Positions 26,786 through 37,900 of a stretch of DNA of 64,000 nt are shown piece after piece. Made by a program: the position numbers and the translations under genes. Each line of letters starts with the position of its first letter. Position 1 is the stretch's first letter. The notes below the pieces were generated by a model that did no database searches, was not told the DNA's origin, and saw only the letters and a list, made by a program, of their open reading frames with translations. Origin of the DNA: Setophaga petechia (taxonomy: Eukaryota; Chordata; Aves; Passeriformes; Parulidae); assembly GCA_024362935.1 (NCBI GenBank), contig JANCRA010000003.1, positions 35,711,291-35,775,290 of the forward strand, given 5' to 3'.

Positions 26786-26813
26786 CATCTTGTATGATTA
26801 CAATGAGTACAAG
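26786..26813 (+). repeat. 28-nt direct repeat, copy A
   Basis: These 28 bases, beginning CATCTTGTATGATTAC, recur exactly at 28964-28991 about 2.2 kb away. The flanks on both sides differ. The sequence does not resemble CR1 or a simple repeat. Confidence 0.9.
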
Positions 26814-27451
26814 GAGATAATTTTAAAAAGCAAATATGAAGAGGAAATCTAATGGTTTGAGGACATCTTTTCAACCTTATTTTCTACCTATGGCATAACA
26901 ACAAAAAACTCGTGATTCAGTTCATTAGTCTGAAAATTTTGTTATTGGCTACTGCCAATACATAAGGTACTGAACTAAATTAAAGCGTTTCTATTATAAG
27001 AGAAAGAAGGATATTGTAGCAGCCAGGTCCTTGTTTTGGTTCACTGTTCTGGTTAAAGTCTTACAACCAAATGGTACCCTCATTTATATCAGTTTTTAAC
27101 TAGTCTGATCAATAAACTATCTAGCAGCCAATTGCATGGGTTTCTGTCTTGATCCAGTCATCATACACTTCCAGTGCTACTGGTTTGTGATGGATGGCAC
27201 TGGTCAAAACAGTGATTTGACTTATGTTTGTAACATACTTTCTCTACTCCCTTCCTGAACTGAAAGGAAAAAGGGGTGCAAATATACTTAGAAGGGGTGC
27301 TGCAATAGCTCCCACTGAGGGATAAAAGACTCAAGGAAATTCAGTTAGGCGAGAGTTCCCTTAAAGAAACTATTAATGTGACAGAAAGATGCAGATAGAA
27401 ACAATCTGCCAGTGTGTGTTCCCCCCTCCCTAAAGCTTTCAGCTGTCACGG

Positions 27452-27496
27452 TCTGCAGAGGCATTAATCTTTAATCAATTGAATGCCTTCTGCAGA
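27452..27496. repeat. Imperfect inverted repeat (hairpin-capable)
   Basis: The left arm TCTGCAGAGGCATT pairs with the right arm AATGCCTTCTGCAGA through one single-base bulge, around a 16-nt AT-rich loop containing TTAATC and CAATTG. It is embedded in a stretch rich in homeodomain-like and MEF2-like sites. Confidence 0.85.
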
Positions 27497-27611
27497 GAGG
27501 CACCCAGGGAAAGGACAGGTCATAACAAGCACTCGCCTAGAATAACTAAGCAGTCGTGCATGAGCTGTGCCATCAGACCTTGCTGGATAGCAGCAGGGAA
27601 TAGACAGAGAG

Positions 27612-27699
27612 CTAAAAATAACCTTTCCTTGCAGTGTTTTTCCAGACTATTTTTGATTCTTCATTTTGATAAGGTCGACTGGCTATTTGCTAAAAATAA
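27612..27699. promoter_or_regulatory. Pair of MEF2-like sites (CTAAAAATAA, twice)
   Basis: CTAAAAATAACC occurs at 27612 and again at 27690, in the same orientation 78 nt apart. An E-box-like CAGCTGTCA lies about 170 nt to the left. Together with the site at 26428 this is a cluster of three in about 1.3 kb. Enhancer function is a guess. Confidence 0.35.
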
Positions 27700-28792
27700 C
27701 CAACCTCGGCAAACTGAGGACAAAAAGTAGAGTATTTATAACCTTCTCAGACTCTTTAGTCCATTTGCTGGCTGCAAATAATCTAGGATCTTGTCATCAG
27801 TCAGTTACCAGTGTTTTATGTAAGTCAGTAATAAACAAAGAATTAATTGGAATGGAAAATGAGTCTATCTTGCCACTCTGATTTTCTCAGATGGAACACA
27901 TATCATTCTGTATATAATCCTTGTAGGTTACCTTGCCCTATTCTTCATTATGTGGTCTGAATTGCTTCAGAAATAACCAAAAAAACTTCTTGTTAGGTCA
28001 GCCCATCTTACAAAAATAGCTGCATAAGTAATTAAAGTGCAAAAGCAGTTTTGTATGCCTGATACTTCAGATGCAGAAATTTTCAGGGGTACGATTCACA
28101 TGGCTTCCTCCATGAGAGGTTTTTTAGTATAGAGCCCCTGTGTGCCACTATCTCTCTGATGAAATGAAATCACCACTCTGCCAGCAGGATGAGAGCAACA
28201 GAGGGATTTTGTAACCAAGTAACTGGAGGAGGACTGCAAAGAAATTGTCAGTATAAATGATAGTTTGACCCCAAGGCAGGTTACAAGGAACTGAGTCATT
28301 ATGGGGATGGGGGAAACACACAGCAGTCAGCCCAACTGTGTGACCTGTTGGATGTTCCAAGATAGAAAGGCAACAATTAAAGGATTAACATTTATTTAAA
28401 AAAAAATATAGTCTATCACACAGTACATTTGAGCAACTTCCTTTCTTCAGTTAAGGTGGAAAACTCTTAAGTTATCAGTGAATATTTTCCCTTACAGGTA
28501 TTTTGCTTAGGACCTATTGAATTTCTGTAAGGGAAAACTTACTTTCACAGATTCTTTCTGTAAGTATGCATGATTTTTCATAAATACTTATCTTGAATGG
28601 GCCCCGCTTATGTTGTCTGCTTAACTGCAATGTAACACGGGTTAATAATTTTGAGATTTACAGATTTTTTTCCTTCCCAGAAACATGAAATGTCAAGTGC
28701 ATACCTGAAATGTATGTTATGGAAGCTTCTATGACAGAGAGCAGCCCTGGACAGGAAATTCCCACCTCTACCCTAAAAGTATTGAATATTTC

Positions 28793-28866
28793 CCTGGAGA
28801 AGAGAGACAGAATGGGCAAGGGGGCAAAGGAGGGGGAGAGAGAAAGAGTGGGACAGAGAGAGTGAC
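28793..28866. repeat. Polypurine (GA-rich) tract
   Basis: The plus strand is almost entirely A and G for about 70 nt (runs such as GGAGGGGGAGAGAGAAAG), with only scattered pyrimidines. It lies in the ACCS-EXT2 intergenic region. Confidence 0.8.
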
Positions 28867-28963
28867 TGGAACATGGCAAGAACCTTGAAACCATCTAGGA
28901 TCCTTTCTGTGCTAAAATGAATGATAACTGGAATATAAATATTGTATGCAAAGTGGATTTGAT

Positions 28964-28991
28964 CATCTTGTATGATTACAATGAGTACAAG
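28964..28991 (+). repeat. 28-nt direct repeat, copy B
   Basis: Exact partner of 26786-26813 in the same orientation, with unrelated flanks. It lies about 100 nt from the end of the polypurine tract. Confidence 0.9.
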
Positions 28992-29337
28992 CAATGAAGG
29001 CACAGTGTTATACTCATTTTGATGGCATTTCTTGTTTTAGATGAAATGCAGAAGTTTTAAAAACAGATCTGACTGGCTTCATTTGAAGTGCTGCTCTCTT
29101 TGCCTATCACTTGACACACAGGTCAAAAAAAAAAAGTGAGGGCAGGGACAGCATGGGAGAATCCTTAATCTTTTCTTGATTAAGGATTGTTTGTCTGTAG
29201 AGGTTTGCCACAAAGAAAAAGAAAAGGCCATTAATGAGAACTATGAGATACATCAAGCAGAGAAAACATCTAACATAAAGGTAACAGAAAGAACAAACAA
29301 TTTGTACAGGCAGAACCTGTGCTTTTCCTCTCAGGGT

Positions 29338-29364
29338 AATCTTAGAGCAAATCTTAGAGCAAAT
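29338..29364. repeat. Tandem duplication of a 12-nt unit
   Basis: AATCTTAGAGCA occurs twice in a row and is followed by a partial third copy (AAT). Probably replication slippage; no other feature is attached. Confidence 0.85.
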
Positions 29365-30954
29365 AGGAATTGATTTAGTTTCTATATACATATGCACAGG
29401 ACTTTCTACATGTTTACCACTTCCTGTAAACCAGTTAAGGCCATTTACAAAATTTATGGGGTTTGCAGAGTCAAAAAACCCCATTTTTTTCCCAACAGCA
29501 GTCTCAACACCATGTTTCTCTCCTGCCTCATTTCCAGTTATATTTATATTTTCTGTGACCAAACTGACATTCCTCAGTGGAGAGGTCCTAAGGCAAGTGT
29601 TAAAATTGAAAATAACATAGAAAATACTCTATGTGTGTGTTCTGTTGAGTTACAGCAAGCTCAGATGTGACTGTCAGCCATACTCTACCAGCTGTGAGGA
29701 TTCTGAAAGCACATCATACCCTCTTTCCTGCACAAGCATGCTTTACTAGCTGAATCCACACAGAAACAGTACAAGAAACCTGCTTCCTGAGCAGTAAATA
29801 TGTATAGGTGAAAAGTATTATATAAATTGTTACTTTTGTATACTCATATACTCCAACAGAAAGAATGACTAGAACAAGAGAAAATTAGGAGTAATTAATG
29901 GGTTGAATTTGCTACAGGGATTCCCTAAAATATCACTTTAACTAATGTCTTACCTTATTCTTGATTTCAAAGAGCTTGATCCCTAAAATTCTGTTGCTCA
30001 TGTCCTCCTTGGGGTACATAAATAAGAGGGGGAAAATCAGGAAGTCCATTTGTAATTTGGCTGTACATCGCACTTCCCATTCCATTAACGACACCTGTCT
30101 TCTGCTCTAGCTTTCTTTGTGGACTTGGAAATATTGTCCATGGACAAATGCCAAACTAGCTAGCAAATACCCTGTTTACAACTGTCCCTTCTACTGATCT
30201 TACCTGTCACCTCACCAGCCTGGCCTCAGCACTGAAGGAGAAGCTGGTTACTGCTTCATCTTCTCTTCAGCCATCGCTCAGACTTTCCTTCCCCTGTCCA
30301 AGCAGCTCTCTGCCATCACCACACAGCAAACTGTAGTTGCATTAATTGCCTATGCTTTGGTAATTTGGTTTATGATGCAGATGTGCTTTTGTCACTCATG
30401 CCCATCTGCCAAAATCTATGAGGAGGATGCACTTCTATTCATTTTTCATGAGCAATTTCCTTCAACTCTTGATTAATATGTATGCAGAAAAACAAGCTCT
30501 AATTCCTTTAGGATACCTAAATTTTATAGTACCAGAAGTTAAATAGTTTTTTATCTGTGAAAGAGGCTTTCCAGTTGAAATACTCTATCACCAGCATACA
30601 GAAAACAGTTTCTTAAAATGGGAAAGAGGAAGAGACAGAAGAATAGTATTTAGTAATAGAAAAATTACCCTGCAAACTGAGAAACACATGAAAAAAATTG
30701 CATTCAATATTGTGATAAGGGTGGAAGGTGCATCCTTGGATGCCTGTGGTAGGTGACAGAAGCAGCTGTACCTGCAGGTACACCTAACACAATGGCAGAG
30801 GCATTCTCTGCACTCTTTTGCCAATATATGTTGTTGTTAACCACAAGGGATGGACTTCCAGGAATAGAAAAATGCAAAAACAACAACTACTTTCTATTGC
30901 CTCTCCATTTGTAGCTCTTTTCTGGACATTCTGCCAAAAGGCCAATGAGTGCAT

Positions 30955-30960
30955 TTTATT
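30955..30960 (-). other. Candidate polyadenylation signal for ACCS
   Basis: This is the first exact AATAAA on the minus strand after the ACCS stop, about 670 nt downstream. No closer AATAAA or ATTAAA was found by eye, so the 3' UTR may be about 0.7 kb. No transcript support is available. Confidence 0.3.
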
Positions 30961-31630
30961 TATAGGAATATAAAAAAGAAGAATAGAAACAAAACCAGGC
31001 ATTTCACCATCCAAGGGCAATGGATACTGTCTGATCTGAGGTCAGACTGGAAACCAACTTCAAACGAAATGATTTATAGAACTCAGTCTAGATGACTATG
31101 GTCCTAAGAGCCTCAGTTATGAAGATGAATCTATGCATATGTTAATTTACCCTTAGCTAGGGCTAAGCTAGGGCTGACACTAGATTCTATCTCCCAAAAA
31201 CACCTCTTTGAGACAGCTGGCCCCCAAATAGTTATATCTGACCATCATTTAAGAAAAGGGAAACCTCACATAACTTAATCTAGAATCTGTTTTTGGAAAG
31301 TGTGAAGAATAAAAAATTACACCACAGGACCTTTTAAGAGAGTTAAGAGCATATTCATTAGAAATTAATTAAATATAAAATACAATGATGCTGCAGAACA
31401 GAGAGCAGCACACAAACAAGACACCCCCCCTTCCCTACCCTCACCCCAATCCAAGGAAACACAGCTATATAGTACAAATCAGAGATCTCAAACAGAGGGG
31501 AGAGGAGGAGGCCTACAAAGTAATTTTCTTGCTATACAGAAAATATATTATTTGCTGGAAGTCACTACTGAGTTGTTAGGGGCCCAGGGTCAGTTACTGT
31601 TCAGGAAAGCCCCTGCAGGCACACTGACCC

Positions 31631-31929
31631 CTACTGCTTCCCCACCAGTTTGCTGAACACATCATAGATCTCTGGCTTTTCCTGGGCAAACTGCTCAGCT
31701 GTGTTTTTCTGTAACCAGTCAGATGAACGCATCTGTTGCTGCAGGAGGCCAATGAGGTCACCAAGGCTGGAGCTACTGGCACAGAGAGGGTCCTGGTGAC
31801 GGGATACAAAAATGACTTCATCTGTGCTATCTGCTTTGCCATCCTGATCTGATTGACAAGGCTGCTCCTTCTCCTCAGCCAGTATCTCCTGCTCACGCTC
31901 CTCCAAAACCTTGCGTATCCGTTGCATGC
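31631..31929 (-). CDS. ACCS: ACCS last coding exon (residues 790-888 and TAG stop)
   Basis: This exon completes a Gly codon, then encodes MQRIRKVLEEREQEILAEEK and a polar tail ending VFSKLVGKQ before TAG at 31633-31631. The first ~15 residues match human ACCS (GMQRVQQVL). The rest has no similarity I recognise and looks Glu/Gln/Ser-rich, with a second possible helix (SLGDLIGLLQQQM). The acceptor ACTGCAG ends at 31930. Confidence 0.92.
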
Positions 31930-34900
31930 CTGCAGTGGTACAAGGAGGAGAAACACTGGTGGATTAATTTAAGCCACAAGTGTCTCCAAATCCATCAGAT
32001 CCAGGAAAGGATAATGGAGTAAGGAAGCAAAAAACAGAGAAGACAAGAGGATAATAATAGCCTAAGTTTAGGATTGAAAAGAGATGGGAATAGTGGTGCA
32101 GAAATTGTGGTGGGAGGAAAAAGAACATTACTCACCTAACTGCAGCCGGTGGGTCTTGTCAGAAAAGATGATGCGGAACCATCCAGGTTCACTGCACTCA
32201 AAGGCTTTTCCGCAGGACAGGAGGACCTTATTATCCAGAAAACGCTTCCAGAGCAGCAACTCCTCCTCAAATGTGCCTGTCTTAAGGTACTAGGAGAGTC
32301 ATCAGAAGGGCCAAAGGTTAGTACCATATAAACTGCATCACTGAGATCCTCATGAATTTGTGATTCCCATAAAGCCTGCAAAGGCCAAGGGAGACACCTT
32401 TTACCTCTGAAGTACAGCAGTTGTGATACAAAGGAAGAAATGGGGAAGGAAGTGGCTTGAGAGTAGTAAGATTCCTGCAAGAAGGGAAGTTCACAGATTG
32501 ACAAAAGGAAAAGAACAGACTGAAACATCTGGCAGTCCTTCCCTCTCCTCATCAGACGATAGATTTGTTGAAATAAAATGCTTGTCACAATATTAACTCT
32601 TCCTCTAGATGCAGTTGTACCACATGCCTGCCCTCACCCCAGGAGAAGCCTCACTTCCCGAAACTACCAACCTTTCGGAAATCAATCCAGACAAAGAAGC
32701 CTGCATTGCGGTTGAGAAAAGGAACCCCAAGTGTCTTCAGCTCATCTGTCACATACGTATGGGCAGCTTTTAGGCGAGCATGGTTGGCCCTCAGGTACAC
32801 CTGGTTGATCCAGTCTGACCAGAAGAAGAAGATAAAGTAAAGAATCACAAACTGAGGAAGTATTCAGATCTGTTGAAGCTTTGAAAACGCCCAGTTGTCT
32901 TTTTCTGCTTCACACTTTACCTCCTTTTGTTTTCTGTTTCCTCAAATAACAAAAGGACAGCCAAGAAGTATTTTGCAGTTTCATGTCTGTGCAGAAGAGT
33001 ATCTCCCTGACCTTCCTGAGGAAGTTTCCCTACATTTATAGTTCTTAGTCATCATGGACTGTTAGCATTCCACTCTGGGCAGAGTTTGAAGCCCATTTCC
33101 ATTTCCCTTGTCCTACAAGCCTGTATTCCTTGTTTCTGCTCATCTGGTTCTGGGTAACTCTGGCAATTTCCATATAAATAGCTACTATGCTTCCTCCAAG
33201 CTGCTCCTCTACTCTGCTGATCAGCTCTGCATAAATGCTTTTCTGCAGAGCTGTCAGCCTTGTGTTGCATGGGCAGCTTCAGGGTAATGGAAAACTGTCA
33301 ATTAATGTGTACAAAGAGGAGACCACTAGGGAAAGTAAGGGAAGGGGAGATATTCCAGGTACTAAGACACACAGAATGGCAGAAGATTGTACATGGAGCC
33401 TGACTCACCTCTGTCTCTAAGCAGCTGTGCAACCTTGTGCTGGACAGGTCCACAAACCCCATGGAAATAGCACAAAGAAGCCACTGCATTAGCAACATCT
33501 TGGTTCTCTGTATATAAAGTACCAAAACGAATCCCAGAAACAGCAAAATCCTGCAGAAGGCACAAAGAGACTACTTTATTACACTGAACAACTGGGATCC
33601 TATTACTACTAACTTGATCTTTCCAGCATGAGGAACCTGAGGAGCCCAGACCAAAACCTAGCAGCCACAAAGGCACAGCATGATAACTACCAGCACTCAC
33701 CTTGGTTATGCCCCACATCACGTGAGTCCGCTGTGGATCAGGCAATCTGTATGTAGAAGGATGCAGATGGGCAGTTAGTGTCATAGGTGCTGAAGCTTTT
33801 GGATCACCAGTGCAGCATTGCAGAAACAGAGAGGCAGCATTACACAATGACAGACAGTGCACCCCGAACAGCAGTCAAGCAGGGAAAATTCAAATGCGAA
33901 CTAACTATAGAAGCTAGGAACCCCTTGGAAGTAGCTTTAGACAAGTTTTTAAATATTTCAAAGACACAGATGCTTACAAGTGCTACATTTTACATGCAGA
34001 TTTCCTGAAGCTCGTACATTTAATTATAGAAATCAGGCTTCTGCCAATGTATTTTGTCAAGAATCAAAAGTGATGTTCTTTTACATCTAAGCCCAGCATG
34101 ACTGAGCTAACACTTAACCAAGTATATTTTATTTCCTTGCAACTGAGCACAAAAAGATAGCTAGCAGCACTGGTGATGACTAAAAATTAAAAAAAAACCC
34201 AAACAACTCAACAACACACCATATTTTAAAAAATATTTTAAAAGTTCTTCATCTCATTAAAACAATACCTAATGAAATCCATTATCCAGTCTGTAATACT
34301 ACTGTGATCTGGGACTACTCTATGGAAAATTAGGAAGTAAACAACAATAGAAAGTCTTTACAAGCATCAACAGAAACATGGGGAAAAGACGTTTAGGTAG
34401 GAAGAAGAGCATCACCTTCAACAAAAGAAAAATCTGCTTTCTGTTTTGGGAACTGTCATAACCAAGTACTGATGCACACACTGAGAAGTATACCACAATA
34501 AAAAGCTAGCTACCATTCTTTACTTGCTAGATTGTACTTGACAAAATGCATTTGCCATTCAGAAATTCCTAAAAAAGGGCATAAATCAATGTAAGGTGGA
34601 TTCAGAATTTACTAGCTCATGACTTAACTTCCAGTCACAAGTTCTCAGCAAGGCATCATGTTGAACTGTCACTGGAAGATGGCCAGGGAAGTAGGAGCTG
34701 CTTTTACCTGTCCATGCCTAGGACACTGTGAAACGTGGCTGATTCATCAAAAACTGACAGCATGTAGATCTCATCTACTATCACATGCAATTCATGTCTG
34801 CAAAAGGACAAAACAGAGATTACAAAAGAAGGCTGCTTCTGGTTTAACACAGATAAATTCAGGCCTCCAAATACTTGCTTTATACAAAGAAGAGGGGATG

Positions 34901-37900
34901 CCAAATTTTGCAGAAATAAAGCAACTTTTCTCAACTTAGATCTATTTTGTGTACATTGAAATGATTTGAGGTATATCCACTTGTCACCCACTGTAACCAT
35001 GTAACAAGACAAAGATTCTACCATTGCCAATGTGAAAATTAATTCCTATAAGTACTACCCATCCACTCAGCATCTCATAGAATCTGAATCTCAAACAGTA
35101 TTATGATCCATGATGAAACCATATTCATACACTTCTTTGTCTTTAGAGGTACTAGGAAAGTGGGAGGAAAAGAACTCAGCTTTTTACCAGGGATGCCCAG
35201 TGCTATAGTGTTTCCTCAGATCACTGAAAAATAAAACTTGCATTCCTTGATACAAGCTGCTTTGCCAGCCCAGATGACTGCAGGGTCCATGATCCCAGCA
35301 CTCCCCTCCCCTTTCTTAAGTCCATCAATGTGTATGAAGAACAGACTATTCGCCTGACTTAAAAGATATTCACAGACAAATTCAGGGACAGCAAGTAGTC
35401 CACCAGAGTGTGAAAGCTGCATCTGACTCAGGATATCTAGGCTTTCCAAAGTGACATACCTTTTAGCAAATTCCAGGTAATCCCGTAGCTCTGACAAGGA
35501 GTAGATGTCCCCAAGGGGATTTTGGGGATTCAAAAGAATTAAGGCCCTTACAGTGACACCCTGCAGAATACAAATATCATGGTATTAAGAGAGTGCCTAT
35601 CGTGGGATAAATTTTCAGTTCCTCTACTTGAGTAGTCCCTCACTTGAGTGTGACACAGGATTCCCCTGAAGCTTCCACTATGACTTTTCACCTCAAAGTT
35701 AAATTTGTATGAGAAAATTTTCAGCCACAAATCAACATTTTTTTGTTTACAATTAATTCATTTGCAAAGTGAAATGAGCAAAATATTATAGAATTATTCT
35801 AGGATTTTGAAAAGAGGGAATTGCCACTACCAAGTAATTGGTTGCCATCTGGTCAACCAATTAATGAGAAAGATGGTCTCACATGTTCTCAGTATGGAAG
35901 TACTTTTTCTGAGCTGCATTAGTAATTGGGAAATAATAAATTACTGAAGACTGCCCATAAGAGTGGCAAGAAAGATGAGAATTTGAGTTAGGTGGATGCA
36001 AAGTGTACTCATTTAAAGCATACTTGGCTGGAGATGTCAGAGCTGGTAACAATTCAAAGATGCAGCTTAACATATATGGGATTTAGGACAATGCCAAACT
36101 TACAGACTAACTCTTCAGAAAAGTGATATTCACTTGCATTTTATCGTCTAGAGTTCTCTCCTGAAAAAAACTTTCAGCATTCTTAGTGTATTCATCTGCT
36201 CTACTGTGTAGAGCAAACAGTTTAGGTAACTCAGCTGGCCTTTCTGAGGGGGAAATCCTGTGTAGTCCCAAATTTTAGTGCATGCCCAAGTACATCATTT
36301 TTGGTTATATGAATGGGTTCCAGTACTTTGTGAATTGTCTGGTTTATCCTTTTTTGCTGTGACCAAAACTGGACAGACACAACACTGAGGGATTCCCCCT
36401 AGAAGTGCCCCTGAGTTCACAAGCCATCATCTCAGATGATCTACAAGGACAACCAGAAAGCCAGGTGCTAGGTTTTGAAAATGCTTCAATCTTTAGGCCA
36501 CATCTGGGATGTGACATCTCCAATATATTGTAAACTTAGCTGGTAATGTGAAGCTCAGCTAAACTCACCTCTGCCTGGGCATCCTGTAAGCCTTTTTCCA
36601 GTTTTTCCACTGTAAGCTGAAAAGGCCGAGTACTTGTTCCAGAAATCTGAAAGACATAAAAAAGATTAAAAAGGCAAAGTTGTTTCAATAGAGACTGCCT
36701 TGAGCCAATCCACTGACAAATGTTCCCTGAAAGAAAATAAACCCCCAACAATAATGACCTAGCAACCATCTTCTTATCCTCTTATACTACAGAGAGAATA
36801 AATAAATCAATTAGTAAAATCAAAGAAAAGTCCATCACAGGCTGGCCAAAACCAGAATTTTCTCGCTACTCTTGAATATCTAAAGCAATGCAAGATCTTC
36901 ATCTGCTCTTGCACCATGAGACCACCTTCAGTAGGACACGTAGGATAACTTCTCTCTCCAAGGTTCAAAATGGTAATTTTTTTTCTTTCAAGGACTTTTA
37001 CTGGGAGTAAGATACAAGAAAAGTACAAAACTGGAATCTAGATTCATGGTCTCAAGTGACTTTCTTGTAAGCCAGGTGTCCATTTTCCCAGCAATAAACT
37101 GTGTAAATGTCCATTGGCTGTAGTGTACCCTTGTTCTGAGAACTGCTTGCAGAGATTCCCAAAGCCCAGCTTTCCAGTTTAACTACAGAGATTGTTATTC
37201 CCTTCTCCCAGATCTTACCTTACTGTCTAAATAGACATACACCAGCTTGACATTACCATAGAGGAAGATACTCTGGGTAATACCACCATAACAGGGAGTA
37301 GCAATCAGAATAGCTTCTGGAACCAGGAAAACAAAGTTAGTTACCAACAGGTCACAATCTTCTCTCCTAATGTGCTTTAGCTAAATATGAAAGCATTTTT
37401 ACAGCTGCGTCCCTTGGAAAAACTGCAATTCTACTCCCTCTTTCTCCACTTTATTTTTACATTAATTCTTTAATCTTCTGCAAGTGCCCAGGTAACCATG
37501 AGTATAGTCCATGTCTAGTCTGGCAAACTAAAAAAAGGGTACCACAAAAACAGTGAAGGCAGACAGGGCAGGCATCAAGTGTGAGTGCATGACATCTGCA
37601 GACCACAGAATTGAAGAATTTCACAGCACAACTTTGCAGGAAACAAGAACTTTGCAGCAGGCCAATGCAAATTCCACTACTTCACTTCTGTCTAACAGTA
37701 TTTAAACAAATTAACATTATCTCCAAGCAGAAAAAAACTAAAAAAACCAAAACTATGTTCCAACCATCCACTTACCCCCTGGATCACAAAGGACTGTAGC
37801 TAATGCAGAAAATAAAGAGCCACAACCATTTAAAACAATCACCTACAGAAGAAAGAGAAATGCTAGTGATAAATCCATACATAGAAAGTCAACACCATAA

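Larger units (their letters stand above)
24831..30954. other. ACCS-EXT2 intergenic region
   Basis: No coding exon is supported. A moderately GC-rich patch at 25700-26200 gives overlapping long frames on both strands, none with recognisable homology. The region carries the MEF2-like cluster, the hairpin, the 28-nt repeat pair and the polypurine tract listed separately. Confidence 0.6.

Noticed and set aside
36355..36420. Possible CR1 fragment (ACCAAAACTGGACA...)
   Set aside because: Only one short phrase matches and the following sequence diverges completely; too weak to annotate.
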